Below are positions 1 through 10,301 of a stretch of 32,597 nucleotides of DNA, one piece after another; the first letter of the stretch is position 1; each line of letters begins with the position of its first letter. The notes beneath the pieces are model-generated. The model saw nothing but the letters and a program-made list of their open reading frames with translations, searched no databases and was not told where the DNA came from. The stretch lies in NCBI GenBank assembly GCA_021208135.1, contig JAJOKB010000039.1, positions 1-32,597 on the forward strand, in the 5' to 3' direction. Origin of the DNA: Verrucomicrobiota bacterium. GTDB taxonomy: Bacteria; Verrucomicrobiota; Verrucomicrobiia; Opitutales; Oceanipulchritudinaceae. The position numbers and the translations under genes were made by a program.

Positions 1-1609
1 ATTCCGGTGAAGGAAACTTCAAGGGTTCCGGGGACTGTGGAATTTGTCCATTAATCTTACTGGATTTCACCATTGGCGACGAGCTTTTTCCTGATAGGTA
101 ATGCTTCTGCAGATTGTTCGATATCGCCAAAGGTGGACATTTTTATCAACAATGACTCCTTCGAGAACAGCGACAATGTAACCCACATGTTGGTTTACAA
201 TTATCAGGGCCAGAGGTAACCAGTATTGCCGACCAACTCGGTGATCTGGCAGTGGACATCGATGATAATGACGATGGTATCCCGAATGCGGTTTTGCCTT
301 GGGACTATGTTATTGATGCCATCGGGGTTGTGCACAATCCGTTTGAAGGCGAGTTTAATTACGGCGCTGCTTTTGGTTTTGTGGACATTGGTCCCGATGG
401 AACCCGCGCTCCTGGTCACGTATTCCGTTACAGTGACACCATGGAGTGGGCGATGGGGCAATTTGATCCAATGAGTCCTCTTGCGACTGACACTCCCCGC
501 GCGGTTAATCCAGTGGCCCCAACCGAACCTGCGTTCAGTGATATATCCGGTTTGCTTTTGGAGCCTGGCGAAGTCCTTGTCATTGTGGGTGAACGCTTGC
601 AAGGCACTCTTTCCGTCGCTTTCAACGGTACCAATGCCCAGGTGAATTTGGTTTCCAACAACCGTTTGGATGTTGTTGTCCCCAACGTTTCCGGAGTGCA
701 GACCATCACCGTCGCCAAGTCTTTTGGTACCTTTGAAGTTCCTTTCCGCGTAGCCGTTTTGGATGATCCGCAAGTTATTTTCTATGAAGATTTTCAGGCT
801 TCCAACACCCTCGGTCGCTTCACTGATTTCAGTGTGCTGGGTGACCGTCGCTGGGTTCAGGGTACTTTTTCGGGCGTTGGTTCGGCTCGTCTGAATGGTT
901 TTGGTGACAATTCCGGTGCCAATGACGATTGGTTGATTACCGAGCCTTTGGATCTGAGCAATGCTGAAGCAGCTGTATTCAATTTCCGCACCGCTGGCAA
1001 CTTCACAGGTCCGGATCTTGAGTTATATGTTTCCTCCAATTACGTTACTGGCACGAATCCGAACACTGCAGACTGGACCCAAATTACTGGATTCAATCTG
1101 CCTTGCAGGCGAATTTTATCACCGAAGAGTCCGGTATGATTTCTTTGGAGCCTTGGTTAGGCCAAAGCAGCGTCAGCATTGCCATCCGCTATCAGTCACT
1201 CAGCACAACTAACAACGCCCGTTCCTGGCAGGTACATGAGTTCACCGTTTGGACCGGTGGCGTTTCTTCAGTCATTGACAATCCTAATCCTTGGGCTGAA
1301 CAGATCACTATCGATGGTTGGTTGTGGGCTGATTTATCTGCCGATGGTTCGGACAGCGTTGGTATGTGGTTGCATACCGAGTTCTGGCCATTTGTGTACA
1401 GCGACGAACACGGTTGGCTGTATATGTATGCCGCCGGTTACCCAGAGCTGTTCTGGTATGATTTCCAGGGTGGTATCGGTTGGGTGTATTCAGGTGTGGG
1501 CCTTTATCCTTGGCTGTACATCTACGTCGACAGCAACTGGGCTTTTTACACCATAGGTTCAGGCGTATCCGGTGAAGGACGGTTGTTCTTTGCGCCTGGC
1601 GTTCAATAA
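1..1609 (+). CDS. Secreted lamin-tail / choice-of-anchor-J-like protein with Trp-rich C-terminal tail (5' truncated, frame-broken)
   Basis: Only the 3' part lies in the window. Joined across breaks near 85-90, 205-215 and 1095-1110, the reading contains a lamin-tail-like stretch (FFLIGN, then a DDNDDG segment and VIDAIGVVHN) and a short beta-rich segment that could be IPT/TIG-like. Then, at about 775-1250, comes a choice-of-anchor-J/cleaved-adhesin-like domain (IFYEDFQ, DDWLITEPLDLS, AVFNFRTAGN). The last 100 residues or so are unusually rich in Trp, Tyr and Phe (GWLYMY, GWVYSG, YPWLYIY) and end at TAA 1607-1609. This tail aligns with the tails of the two genes at the other end of the window. 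The protein is probably exported and surface-bound. The domain names come from pattern recognition only, and an endonuclease or phosphatase domain could lie upstream outside the window. Confidence 0.6.
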
Positions 1610-1651
1610 CAGCGTTCGATACATTCATCCAAGTTTTCTCCAACTCTATCT

Positions 1652-4600
1652 GTGATGATTCGCTTCTGGTGTGCCGTGTTTCTGGGCTTGTTGGCTGTTC
1701 ATTCAGCCACAGCCCAATCTTCCACTTCCTCCGCGCTCAGCGGCTTTGTGTTCGACACCAGTGGTGTGCCACTGGCCAACGCAAGAGTGGAGGTGTTACA
1801 TGAGCCCACCGGAACATTGCAGACGGTGTTTTCGCGGGCCAATGGACGATTTCAATTGGCTGGTTTGCGCCCAGGTGGTCCTTATTTGGTCACAGTGGAC
1901 GCGGCCGGCTTTGTCCCGCAACAGCGAGGCGAATTGTTTCTGGCACTGGGGTCTGAGCAGCGGCTCGATTTCGCTCTCCGGCTGGATGGAGATGACGATA
2001 TTATCTTATTGGATGATTTTGCGGTGGTCGCTTCGGATTCAGGTTTACTCTTTTCCGATTTGGCTCAGGGGCCCCGCACCATTATTGATGAAGCCGATCT
2101 GCGGCTGTTGCCAACTGTCACCCGCTCCTTGACGGACTTCACCCGGCTCGACCCGCGAATGGCTGTTCTGGATCGTGAAAGTGGTTCTGTATCAGCTGGT
2201 GGTGCCAACACTCGCTACAATACCTTGCTTATTGATGGCGTGCCCACCAACGATTCATTTGGTCTGAACGCCAATGGTTTGCCTAGTTTCAGACAACCAT
2301 TTTCCCTCGATGCCATTGCGGCTGTCAGCGTCGAAATTTCTCCCTACAGTGTCGAAAATGCCGGCTTTACCGGTGCCTCGATCAGGGCGATCACCAGAAG
2401 TGGAACGAACGAGGTGCGCGGTTCGGTTTTTGCCTATTTCAGCAACTCTGATCTTACCGGCAGTTTACGCGATCTCAACGGAGACCTGGTGCCGTATCGG
2501 GACTACCGCGAGTGGACTTACGGCGGCTCCATAGGTGGGCCAATAATCAAGGACCGCTTGTTTTATTTCTTTAATTTTGAGCGCGTCGAGGAAAGTCGTG
2601 CTCAGGATCCTGGTCGGTTCACTCCGAGTCCAGCTGCCTTGCAGCGCATTATTGATTTTTCCAAGAAGTTACGGATTGATCCGGTTTTGAGCAGATCGAC
2701 AGTGCGGACTTCACTGATACCAAGATGCTCGCCAAATTTGACTGGAACATCAACGAAATGCACCGGGCCAGTTTTCGCTACAATGAAACTTCAAGCAAGG
2801 AACCGCGGTTCCCGGGACTGGCTTCCGATGGTGGTGTTAGTTTAAGTTCGCGCTGGTTTAGTCAGGAGCTTGTCAATCGCGATTACACCCTTGAAATGTT
2901 TTCCCGGTGGACGCCCGATTTCTCCACCGAAGCCTTGGTTTCTTATCGCCGTTACACCAGTCGTCGCCTCGAAAACAGTGATTTGCCCAGTGTCAGCATT
3001 TCAGGCATTGAAGGTATCTCGCGCAATCCCAACGGTACTTTTTCTCCAGCGAACGGTAGTGTCGCTTTTGGCCGTGAACCTTCTGGTCATGCCAATCAAT
3101 TACAAGTGGATACCTTTATCGCACGGCTTAAGGGCGTCTATCGTTTAAATGCACACACAATCACCGCCGGTGTGCAAATGGAGCGCTTCGACAACTACAA
3201 TCTGTTCGTCACCGATGCCCTTGGTACCTGGACATTCCTGGACGGCATTGAATTTTATGCTCCGCTGCGCGATGGTCAGTTCGACCGGGTCGCCGCAGCG
3301 CAGGGCGGACGCGCTAACAGTTATCGATTCAGTGTGCCGTTGGTCGGTGATGGTTCAGCTGACTGGAGCATGACCACACTGTCGGCTTTCATTCAGGATG
3401 AGTGGAGTATCAATCCGCGTCTTAACGTTATTGGTGGTTTGCGTATTGACTTCCCCATCATTCACGATTCGCCTCCCGAAGCGGTTGGCAGTCCTGATGG
3501 GCGCAGTTTTCAAGAAGTCTTTGGTTATGACAATACCGCGACTCTGGACGGCAATTACGTCATTCAACCTCGGGTTGGCTTTACCTATAAGCTGTCCGAA
3601 GAGACTATCAGCGTCTTGCGCGGTGGTGTGGGTCTGTTCTATGGTCGCGCACCGCACGTATGGGTTTCAACAACCTACGTGGAAAATGGCCGTACCATAG
3701 AGTCTTACTTTGCTCCGCGAGCCGGGACACCGCCTTTCTCTACTGAGGCCGAACCATTGCCCCAACCTGAAACAGTGCGTAATCGCGTGAATTTGCTGGA
3801 TCCTGACTTTCACATGCCGACTGAGTGGAAGTATAATTTGGCTTGGGACCGCAAACTGCCGTTTTTGAATCTGGTGCTCACTTTGGAAGGTCAGTGGTCA
3901 CGTACCCAGCACAACATTCACTACGAACACCTCAACATGCGTCAGCGGATCGCACCTAATTTCCTCGGGTTCTTGCCCGACGGGCGCGAACTTTATGACA
4001 CGACTCTGCCACGAGAGCGCGAGAATGGCTATGGCGACGTGTTTTTACTAACAAACACCGACAAGGGAAGTACTGCGAATTACACCATTCAATTACAGCG
4101 TAGCATGATGAATAATTGGTCTGCGCGCCTGGGTTATACGTACAGTCAGGCACGCTCGGTCAATGATGGCTTGGCCTTCTCTGCTTTTGACAACTGGCGT
4201 TTCAATGTGGCCCCTAATCCGAATGATGCGCAGGTCGCTCGTTCCCGCTTCGAGACTACCCACCGTGTTGTGGGTTCAGTATCCTACCGATTGGAGTGGT
4301 TCAAACGCCAGACAACCACTTTTACTTTGGTCTACGATGGTCGCAGTGGCAGACCTTTCAGTTATGTATTTGGGGGGCCGTTCACTGGCAACGCCGGCGA
4401 TATTAATCGCGACCGGATCGTGGGAATCAATGATTTGCTCTACGTTCCGTCTGGGCTCGATGATCCTCTGGTCGAGTGGGGTCCGAATAACAATCAGCGC
4501 GATACCCGTGGGGTGGCATTCATGGAGTGGGTGGACTCTACCAAAGGATTGCGCGAATACAAGGGCCAGATCGTACCACGCAATACCGGGAACTCCCCAT

Positions 4601-4923
4601 TCATTCATCAGTTTGACATCAATATTAATCACGAAATCAAGACTTGGGGCCGCCAAAGCCTGGAGTTGATGTGTTCTATCCAGAATGTCGGCAACCTGCT
4701 GAACAGCTCCTGGGGGCGGGAACGCAGACCCAGTGGCCAAAACAACAGTATTGGTGTTATGCGTGCCACCCACATCCCCATTGCCCGTGGCGATAAAGGG
4801 AATGAGTTTGGTTACTATCGCTACGATTTCGATGAAACCTCAATCCGCGAAGACAATAAATACCAAGTGCGCGACGCTGGCTCGCGTTGGTCAATATTGG
4901 TTGGATTGCGCTATAATTTCTGA
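1652..4923 (+). CDS. TonB-dependent receptor, Oar-like, with carboxypeptidase-regulatory-like N-terminal domain
   Basis: Outer-membrane receptor likely to import a bulky ligand using TonB energy; the substrate is unknown. It starts at GTG 1652 (or ATG 1655) with a clear signal peptide (FLGLLAVHSATAQS). Residues of about 25-110 form a carboxypeptidase-regulatory-like beta-sandwich (SGFVFDTSGVPLANARVEV, GRFQLAGLRPG). A plug-like domain follows (NTLLIDGVPTNDSFG, SIRAITRSGTNEVRGS, GGSIGGPIIKDRLFYFFNFE), which is the typical Oar pattern. A long beta-barrel ends in the aromatic terminus GLRYNF. The frame breaks once near 2683-2690; one extra G after ccg gives DPGFEQIDS and a 1090-residue protein, normal for the family. 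The PEP-CTERM gene follows 22 bases downstream and may be cotranscribed. Confidence 0.9.
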
Positions 4924-4945
4924 GATTTTCTCACTAAACGCTATT

Positions 4946-5737
4946 ATGAAAAAAACAATCCGCAATGTCGCCTTGGCCGTGTGCTTGGGTCTGTCAATAA
5001 CCGCGCTGTCCGCAACAGCTTCCAATATATTCACTGATACCTTCAACTATACAGTTGGGCAATCTCTGGAGGATCAAACCAATTGGTCTGGTCTCAACTC
5101 TGGTTCGCAGCCACAAGTCGCAAGTGGTAATTTGAGCGTCCCAGGTTTGGCACCTTCGACCGGCAATATGGCCTCATGGGAAAGTGGCAACATCAGAGAG
5201 GCTTTGGCTTCGTTTGCTCCACAAACCAGTGGTACAGTTTTCTTCTCATTTGCCTTCAGGGTTGATTCACTGCCCACCGCAACCACTTATTCATTCTCTT
5301 TGGCAAATAACAACACGTTTTATGCCGCTTCGGTGTGGCTTCGCACCAGTGGAACCCAGTTTGAAATTGGGCTCTCTAACCGCAGTAATTCTGCTGTAAC
5401 TTACGCCTCCGATCTGCTTGATGCTGGTTCGACCTATTTTCTGGTTGGCAGTTATGATTTGGAAAACTTCACCTCTGAATTGTGGCTGAATCCAGACAGC
5501 AGTACCTTCGGTTCTGCTGTTCCAACATCTACCTTATCGGCAACAGGTGGCACTGACTTGGCAACTATCTCTCAGTTCCTGATTCGCGGTGCAAATGGTT
5601 CTCCTGCGATGACCATGGATGAGTTGCGTATTGGTTCAACCTGGGCCAGCGTTACCCCAATTCCAGAGCCATCCACCTACGCTGCTCTGTTTGGCTTGCT
5701 CGCTTTGGGCTTCGTTGCCTGGCGTCGCCGTCGCTAA
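4946..5737 (+). CDS. PEP-CTERM sorting-domain protein
   Basis: Secreted protein of 263 residues. The start is ATG 4946 because it opens directly into a signal peptide (MKKTIRNVALAVCLGLSIT, then ALSATAS); the frame is open further upstream but lies inside the receptor gene. The body is beta-rich, low in charge and full of Ser/Thr/Asn, resembling a LamG/concanavalin-like fold (IFTDTFNYTVGQSL, MTMDELRIGS). The end is a textbook PEP-CTERM signal: PIPEPSTYA, a hydrophobic helix (LFGLLALGFVAW) and an RRRR tail, which directs processing by an exosortase/archaeosortase-like protease. It follows the TonB receptor and is closed by a terminator. Its specific function is unknown, and no exosortase gene is in the window. 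Confidence 0.88.
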   Translation: MKKTIRNVALAVCLGLSITALSATASNIFTDTFNYTVGQSLEDQTNWSGLNSGSQPQVASGNLSVPGLAPSTGNMASWESGNIREALASFAPQTSGTVFFSFAFRVDSLPTATTYSFSLANNNTFYAASVWLRTSGTQFEIGLSNRSNSAVTYASDLLDAGSTYFLVGSYDLENFTSELWLNPDSSTFGSAVPTSTLSATGGTDLATISQFLIRGANGSPAMTMDELRIGSTWASVTPIPEPSTYAALFGLLALGFVAWRRRR

Positions 5738-5771
5738 GCTAACTTAAACAACAGTTATTATTTCATCCAGA

Positions 5772-5801
5772 CCGGTGCTTCATGCGAAGCACGGTTTTTT
5801 T
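5772..5801 (+). terminator. Rho-independent terminator after the PEP-CTERM gene
   Basis: The arms gtgcttc and gaagcac pair perfectly around an atgc loop. They are extended by CC/GG across a one-base bulge and followed at once by seven T residues (5795-5801). It lies 34 bases after the PEP-CTERM stop codon, on the same strand. Confidence 0.8.
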
Positions 5802-5898
5802 ACCGGGGTTTGGGGCGATTCGGTAGAATAGTCGAGCGTGTGCGTCAAAGTTGCGAAAACATTTGAATGGGTCGGACAAGGCGTGCACATTCTGGACT

Positions 5899-7079
5899 AT
5901 GATTTTGGGTAAACATAGAGGTGTACTGTCCATGTTATGGCTCTGCGGGTGCATTGCGTCGGCCAGTGAGGAAACCTTTGTGTTCGAGGGGATGGTGGAG
6001 ACCGCTGCTGCGGAGTTAGCACCAGAGATACGCAACGGTCTGGTGTTGGCTGGTGCGTTCAGTGTATTGAGTGAAGCACAGTCTGTGCTGGACGCGGAGA
6101 GTACCGACTTTAGTCGCCGTTATTCCGGAATGATCAGCAGAGTTTCCTTTTCTCTGGATGTAGATTTTCGGATTGTCATGGAAGCGGAAAAGCGATCTGA
6201 CGAGGCATGGTTGGAGGTTAGGCCTGGCAACAGAGATTCAGGAACCGACGATGTGGTCAGTTTAATGTTTCCCATTGTTAGCATCGAATTTGCCGCCAAT
6301 GAGTGGCAACCGCTGTGGCTGGAGTTATTTTTCTACGGCAGAGCGGGAACGATGTTGCGTGACAATAGTTTGCCGAATCTGGATTTGGCAATGGACAGTG
6401 GTTGGTTTCGCATCGCTTTTACCAATGAGCAGCAGGAGCGCTGGTTGTTTGCTGAGGGTCCATTGACTGCTTACGGCCCGGAAGGCGAACCCTTGACCCT
6501 GGAGGAGCAGGTGCTGATGTGGCAGAGTGCGGTGGATCAATTACATCTGCGATTGGCAGATATGGAACAGGAACGTGACCAGCTCCGCGCTGATTTGAGA
6601 GCCGCGCGTGACCGGATTGCTGGGCTCCATCAAATGGTCGATACTTTAATGCAGGAAAAGCAGTTTATGCAGAGAGAAGTGGAAGAACTGCGCTCCAATC
6701 AGCTGCTTGATGATCATGCCATCGCCGAAGAACGCGCACAATGGCAAGTGGAACAAGCCATGTTGACTAGTGCAAATGAGCAGTTGCGCCGCACCAATAT
6801 GGGTTTGGCAGAAGCTTTGGTGGATGTTGAGCGCGAGGGGCGTGCCTTGCGGCGCAAAATCGCTGAGATGGAAGACAGGTTGGCGGGCCAGGAGCTCTCC
6901 CTTTGAGACCGGATGGTTTGTTGCAACCAGGCACAGTGATTTCCGAAGCCTTACCCATGCAAACCCGCGTGGTTGAGCAACGGCCGCCCTCAGCGATTCC
7001 TCACAATGAGTTACCGCAAATGGATGAAGAGCGTGCGACCCGCACCCCGGTACAACGCTTAGGATCACGAAGAAGGTAA
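5899..7079 (+). CDS. Exported coiled-coil protein of unknown function
   Basis: I do not recognise this family. The frame is open from TTG 5851, but ATG 5899 or ATG 5932 places a short hydrophobic leader (MLWLCGCIASAS) at the start. The first 200 residues or so look like a beta-rich globular domain (FVFEGMVETAA, VSFSLDVDFRIVMEAE, WLELFFYGRAGTML). From about 6490 to 6895 the protein is a long heptad-rich coiled coil (LHLRLADMEQERDQLRADL, REVEELRSNQ). The first frame stops at 6906, but a one-base shift in the ctcccttt run opens a Pro/Arg-rich tail ending at TAA 7077-7079 (RPDGLLQPG, RTPVQRLGSRRR). I take this tail as the true end, giving about 393 residues. It is probably periplasmic or surface-located. 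The inositol-phosphatase gene begins 20 bases downstream. Confidence 0.6.
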
Positions 7080-7099
7080 TTCCTCCGGACCCTGACACC

Positions 7100-7915
7100 A
7101 TGGATCAAACCTTACGTTATAGAGTGAACGCTGGTCGCGCTGCTGTGCGGGCACAAATTGAGTTGTTTCGTCGCCAGTTCGGCTCAGTGGTAAGTCAATG
7201 GAAAGCGGATGATACCAGGGTTACCTTCGTGGATTTCGCTATTTCTGAAAAGATTTTCGCAGCTTTGCGCGCTGATTTTGAACAGGATCATTTCTGTTCA
7301 GAGGAATCCAACCCTGCCGATGAGGTCGTGGAGTTATCGACCAAATATGCATGGATTTTGGATCCCATAGACGGCACCAACAACTATGCCTTGGGGTTTC
7401 CCTATTGTGCCATCTCTTTAGCACTGCTTAAGAATGGCGTGCCTGTTTATGGCTTCATCTATGATCATGCGCGGTCGGAATTGGTGGAAGGTGGTCCTGG
7501 GTTACCTTTATTGGTGAACGGCTTGAGGCAGTCGCCTCAAACCCGGCCATTTGAACGCAAACAAGGCATCATTGCGTTGCATTTTCCGATAGCTACGGAA
7601 GACCTCGGTACGCTGGGCAATCTGTTGAGCGGTTTCAGAGTGCGGTCGTTGGGCAGCGGTGCCTTGCACCTCCTGTATGCTGCCCTGGGGCGCCTGGATG
7701 GTTGCTACGATCACAAAGTCAAGGTTTGGGATATCGCTGCCGCAATTGCTATAGCAGGTTGTTGCGATTGCCCGGTCCACTTCATGACTGCGCATTTATT
7801 CCCCTTGAAATCCTTCCATGTGGATATGCCTTTTGTCCGATATTATGCTGGATCCAAGGAATTTTGTCACTGCCTGGAACAACTGGACTGGCAGGATTTG
7901 AATGTGGGGCGCTGA
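7100..7915 (+). CDS. Inositol monophosphatase-family phosphatase
   Basis: Mg-dependent sugar or nucleotide phosphatase of the inositol monophosphatase/CysQ/FBPase superfamily, 271 residues and intact. The metal-binding signature is clear: EE at 68-69 (FCSEESN), DPIDGTNNY at 88-96 (both acidic ligands and the following Gly-Thr), and the C-terminal WD pair at 210-211 in KVWDIAAAIAIAG. The substrate cannot be read from the sequence; inositol-1-phosphate, histidinol phosphate and 3'-phosphoadenosine phosphate are all possible. The first family motif (usually DxxVTxAD) is loose here (DDTRVTFVD). The stop codon overlaps the start of the helicase gene by one base (TGATG), so the two are probably translationally coupled. 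Confidence 0.88.
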   Translation: MDQTLRYRVNAGRAAVRAQIELFRRQFGSVVSQWKADDTRVTFVDFAISEKIFAALRADFEQDHFCSEESNPADEVVELSTKYAWILDPIDGTNNYALGFPYCAISLALLKNGVPVYGFIYDHARSELVEGGPGLPLLVNGLRQSPQTRPFERKQGIIALHFPIATEDLGTLGNLLSGFRVRSLGSGALHLLYAALGRLDGCYDHKVKVWDIAAAIAIAGCCDCPVHFMTAHLFPLKSFHVDMPFVRYYAGSKEFCHCLEQLDWQDLNVGR

Positions 7916-10280
7916 TGCTCAAGATCGATACTGAAAAGGGTGTTGTTGACATTGGTGTTCGCGACTTTGCGGAGTTTGGATGGTCTCTTTCCGGAGGCGG
8001 TCCCAGTTCCGGTGGCCTCTGGCGCATGGAGTTGGGACGTCAGTGGCATAATACATTGGCTGATCGAGCGCGGGAGTCGCTGGCGGAGGGAGAGCAATTG
8101 CACATCGAATGGCCGATTCAGGCGGTTGTAGTCAGGGAAGGATGGCAGATTCGCTTTTCAGGCCGGATTGATCAACTTTTGGTTCAGTCCGATGGCAGAA
8201 AGGTGGTGCGCGAGATTAAATCGGTGGACCGTCCGTTGCCGGAGGATGAGGATACTTTGCTGAAGGATTATGTGGTGTACATGCGGCAATTGGCGCTCTA
8301 TCTGGAGCTTTTTCCATTGTCAGATAAGTCTCACGGCAAACTCATCCAGGGGGAGCTGATTTTGGTCGATATTTCATCGGGAGTTGTGCAGACATTGTTC
8401 CCTTCGGAGCATCCGCAAGTACTGTTGGAGCCCATATGGCATCATCTGCTCAGTTTTGTGGAGGCCCGGCGCAAAACCCTCAAGCTGCGCCGATCGCTTG
8501 TGGTCGCTTCCCCATTCAATGCTTGGCGTCAGGGTCAGGAGACCTTTAGGGATGATTTGTTTGCCAGTGCTACGCGTGCACAGGTATTAGCCCTGCAAGC
8601 GCCGACTGGATTTGGCAAGACCGGCATTTTGTTGGAATACGCCTTGACTGGATTGCGAGATGGTTTGTGGGATAGAATCTTGTATTTGTCCGGCAAAACC
8701 ACAGGGCAATTACCGGTGGTTAACCAGTTGAAATCCATGCTTCATGACACTTGCAGTGTGCCAGTCATGCACATCCGCAGTCAGCAGGAAATGCGTGCAG
8801 ATCTCAATTTTAGTGCCGAAGATTTGCGCGATGAAATTCAGAATCAACGCTGGCAAGACTCAGGATTGAGTATCGAATACCTCATGCGAGCCGGAGTGCC
8901 TAGTCATGCCGAATTGAGGGAGTTGAGCCACAAGTTCGGTTTGGATCCTTACCGTTTGTCATTGATGCTGTTGCCTTACTGCGACCTTTGGTTGGGTGAT
9001 TACAATTACGTTTTCGGTCCTGGCAGTAAGCACGTGTTTTTTTGAGCGCTGGGGATTTGATCCGTCATCCACACTCTTGATCGTGGATGAGGCGCACAAT
9101 TTGCCCAGTCGCGTCGCTGGACATTATTCATTCAGCTTGCACGCCCAGGACTTGGCAACCTGGGCGTTGCAGGCTGAAAATGCATTATTGCCACATCGTT
9201 TGGTGATCTTGCTGGAACAGGCGTCTGCCTGGATTCAGGATTTGCCGCTTGATGAAACTTTGGACGGGTTGGCTGCTTTGGAATTACAGGGCTTTTTGCA
9301 GGATATCGCTGCGAGTTTGGGAACGCTGTGCGCCGGGGGTGGACGCGTCCTGGATGCCTGATGTCACCATCGAGGCTCTGTGGAATCTTTGTTCCAGTTG
9401 TTTGGCCATTGTGAAGGCGGGACATCCTTCTGTGCTTTATCGGTCAACCAATGGGCGTTTGCATTGGGTTTGTCTGGAAGCTGCTCCGGAAATGGCGCTA
9501 ACACTGCGTGGCTTCAGGCAGGCTTTGTTGATTTCGGCCACTTATCCGCCTCCGCACTTGTTTGCACAGTCGATCGGGTTAGCTTCCGGTGTTTATTGGT
9601 TGCAGGGCGATGCACCCTGGCGGGAGTCAGCCTACGATTGTGCCATCGACGCACGCGTCGATACTCGATTTCAGAAAAGAAGCAGCCATTTGCAGACTAC
9701 AGCAGAAACCATTTCTTTGATGGCGGGCAAAAGCACGGGACTCTGTGTGGTTTTTTTTCCCGCATTTCAATATGCACAGCAGGTATTCAGTTTACTGAAA
9801 GCTGGCAACACATGGTTGCGGGTTGCCATTCAACCGGCCAATGATCCCGGAGGTCTTATCGAACAAGACCAATTCATGCAAGATGCACTGCAGTTTGCGC
9901 ATGTACTCTTCCTGGTAATGGGCAGCCGTTACAGTGAAGGGATTGATCATTTAGGTGGAAAGGTAAGTCATGCTGTGGTGGTCGGGCCGGCTTTGCCAGA
10001 AGTGAATCCTGTACAGGAAGCACGCATGCAGCAACTCGCTGCAAGTGGCAGATTGGAGGCATTCAGGCAGGTTTACCAAATCCCCGGAATTCTGCGCATC
10101 CATCAGGCATTGGGACGCCTGGTTCGGGCTCCCGGGCACACAACCAAAGTGCTGTTCCATTGTAACCGCTTTGCGGATCCTGTCAGTCAACAACTGCTCG
10201 ATCCCGTCTATCGTTCGGCAACGATTATCAGGGAAGGCGAAGACCTGTTACAGTGGCTAAATAACGGGAACAGCTATTAA
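7915..10280 (+). CDS. PD-(D/E)XK nuclease fused to an XPD/DinG-type superfamily 2 helicase
   Basis: Probable DNA repair enzyme that both unwinds and cuts DNA. Residues of about 38-165 look like a RecB/Cas4-type nuclease: His45 (GRQWHNTL), Asp86 (GRIDQLL), Glu100-x-Lys102 (VREIKSV) and a QxxxY element (RQLALY). A DNA helicase follows, with Walker A APTGFGKT at 229-236, DEAH box at about 391 (LLIVDEAHN), a LLISATYPP motif III and motif VI HQALGRLVR near 729. Only two cysteines lie between Walker A and the DEAH box, so the four-cysteine iron-sulphur cluster of XPD/DinG seems absent. Two frame breaks are explained by one extra T in the run at 9037-9043 and one extra G in gccggggg at about 9333-9338. 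Correction gives 787 residues. Confidence 0.82.
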
Positions 10281-10301
10281 CTCATCCATAGCTTCGCGGA
10301 A

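Noticed and set aside
4276-4773. 165-residue minus-strand frame inside the TonB receptor
   Set aside because: It lies antisense to a conserved beta-barrel, has no family pattern and no ribosome binding site.
9036-9045. Programmed frameshift at a T7 slippery run in the helicase gene (and similar runs in znuA, lysS)
   Set aside because: Similar breaks occur in many unrelated genes, need both plus and minus corrections, and hit housekeeping genes, so indel errors are simpler.
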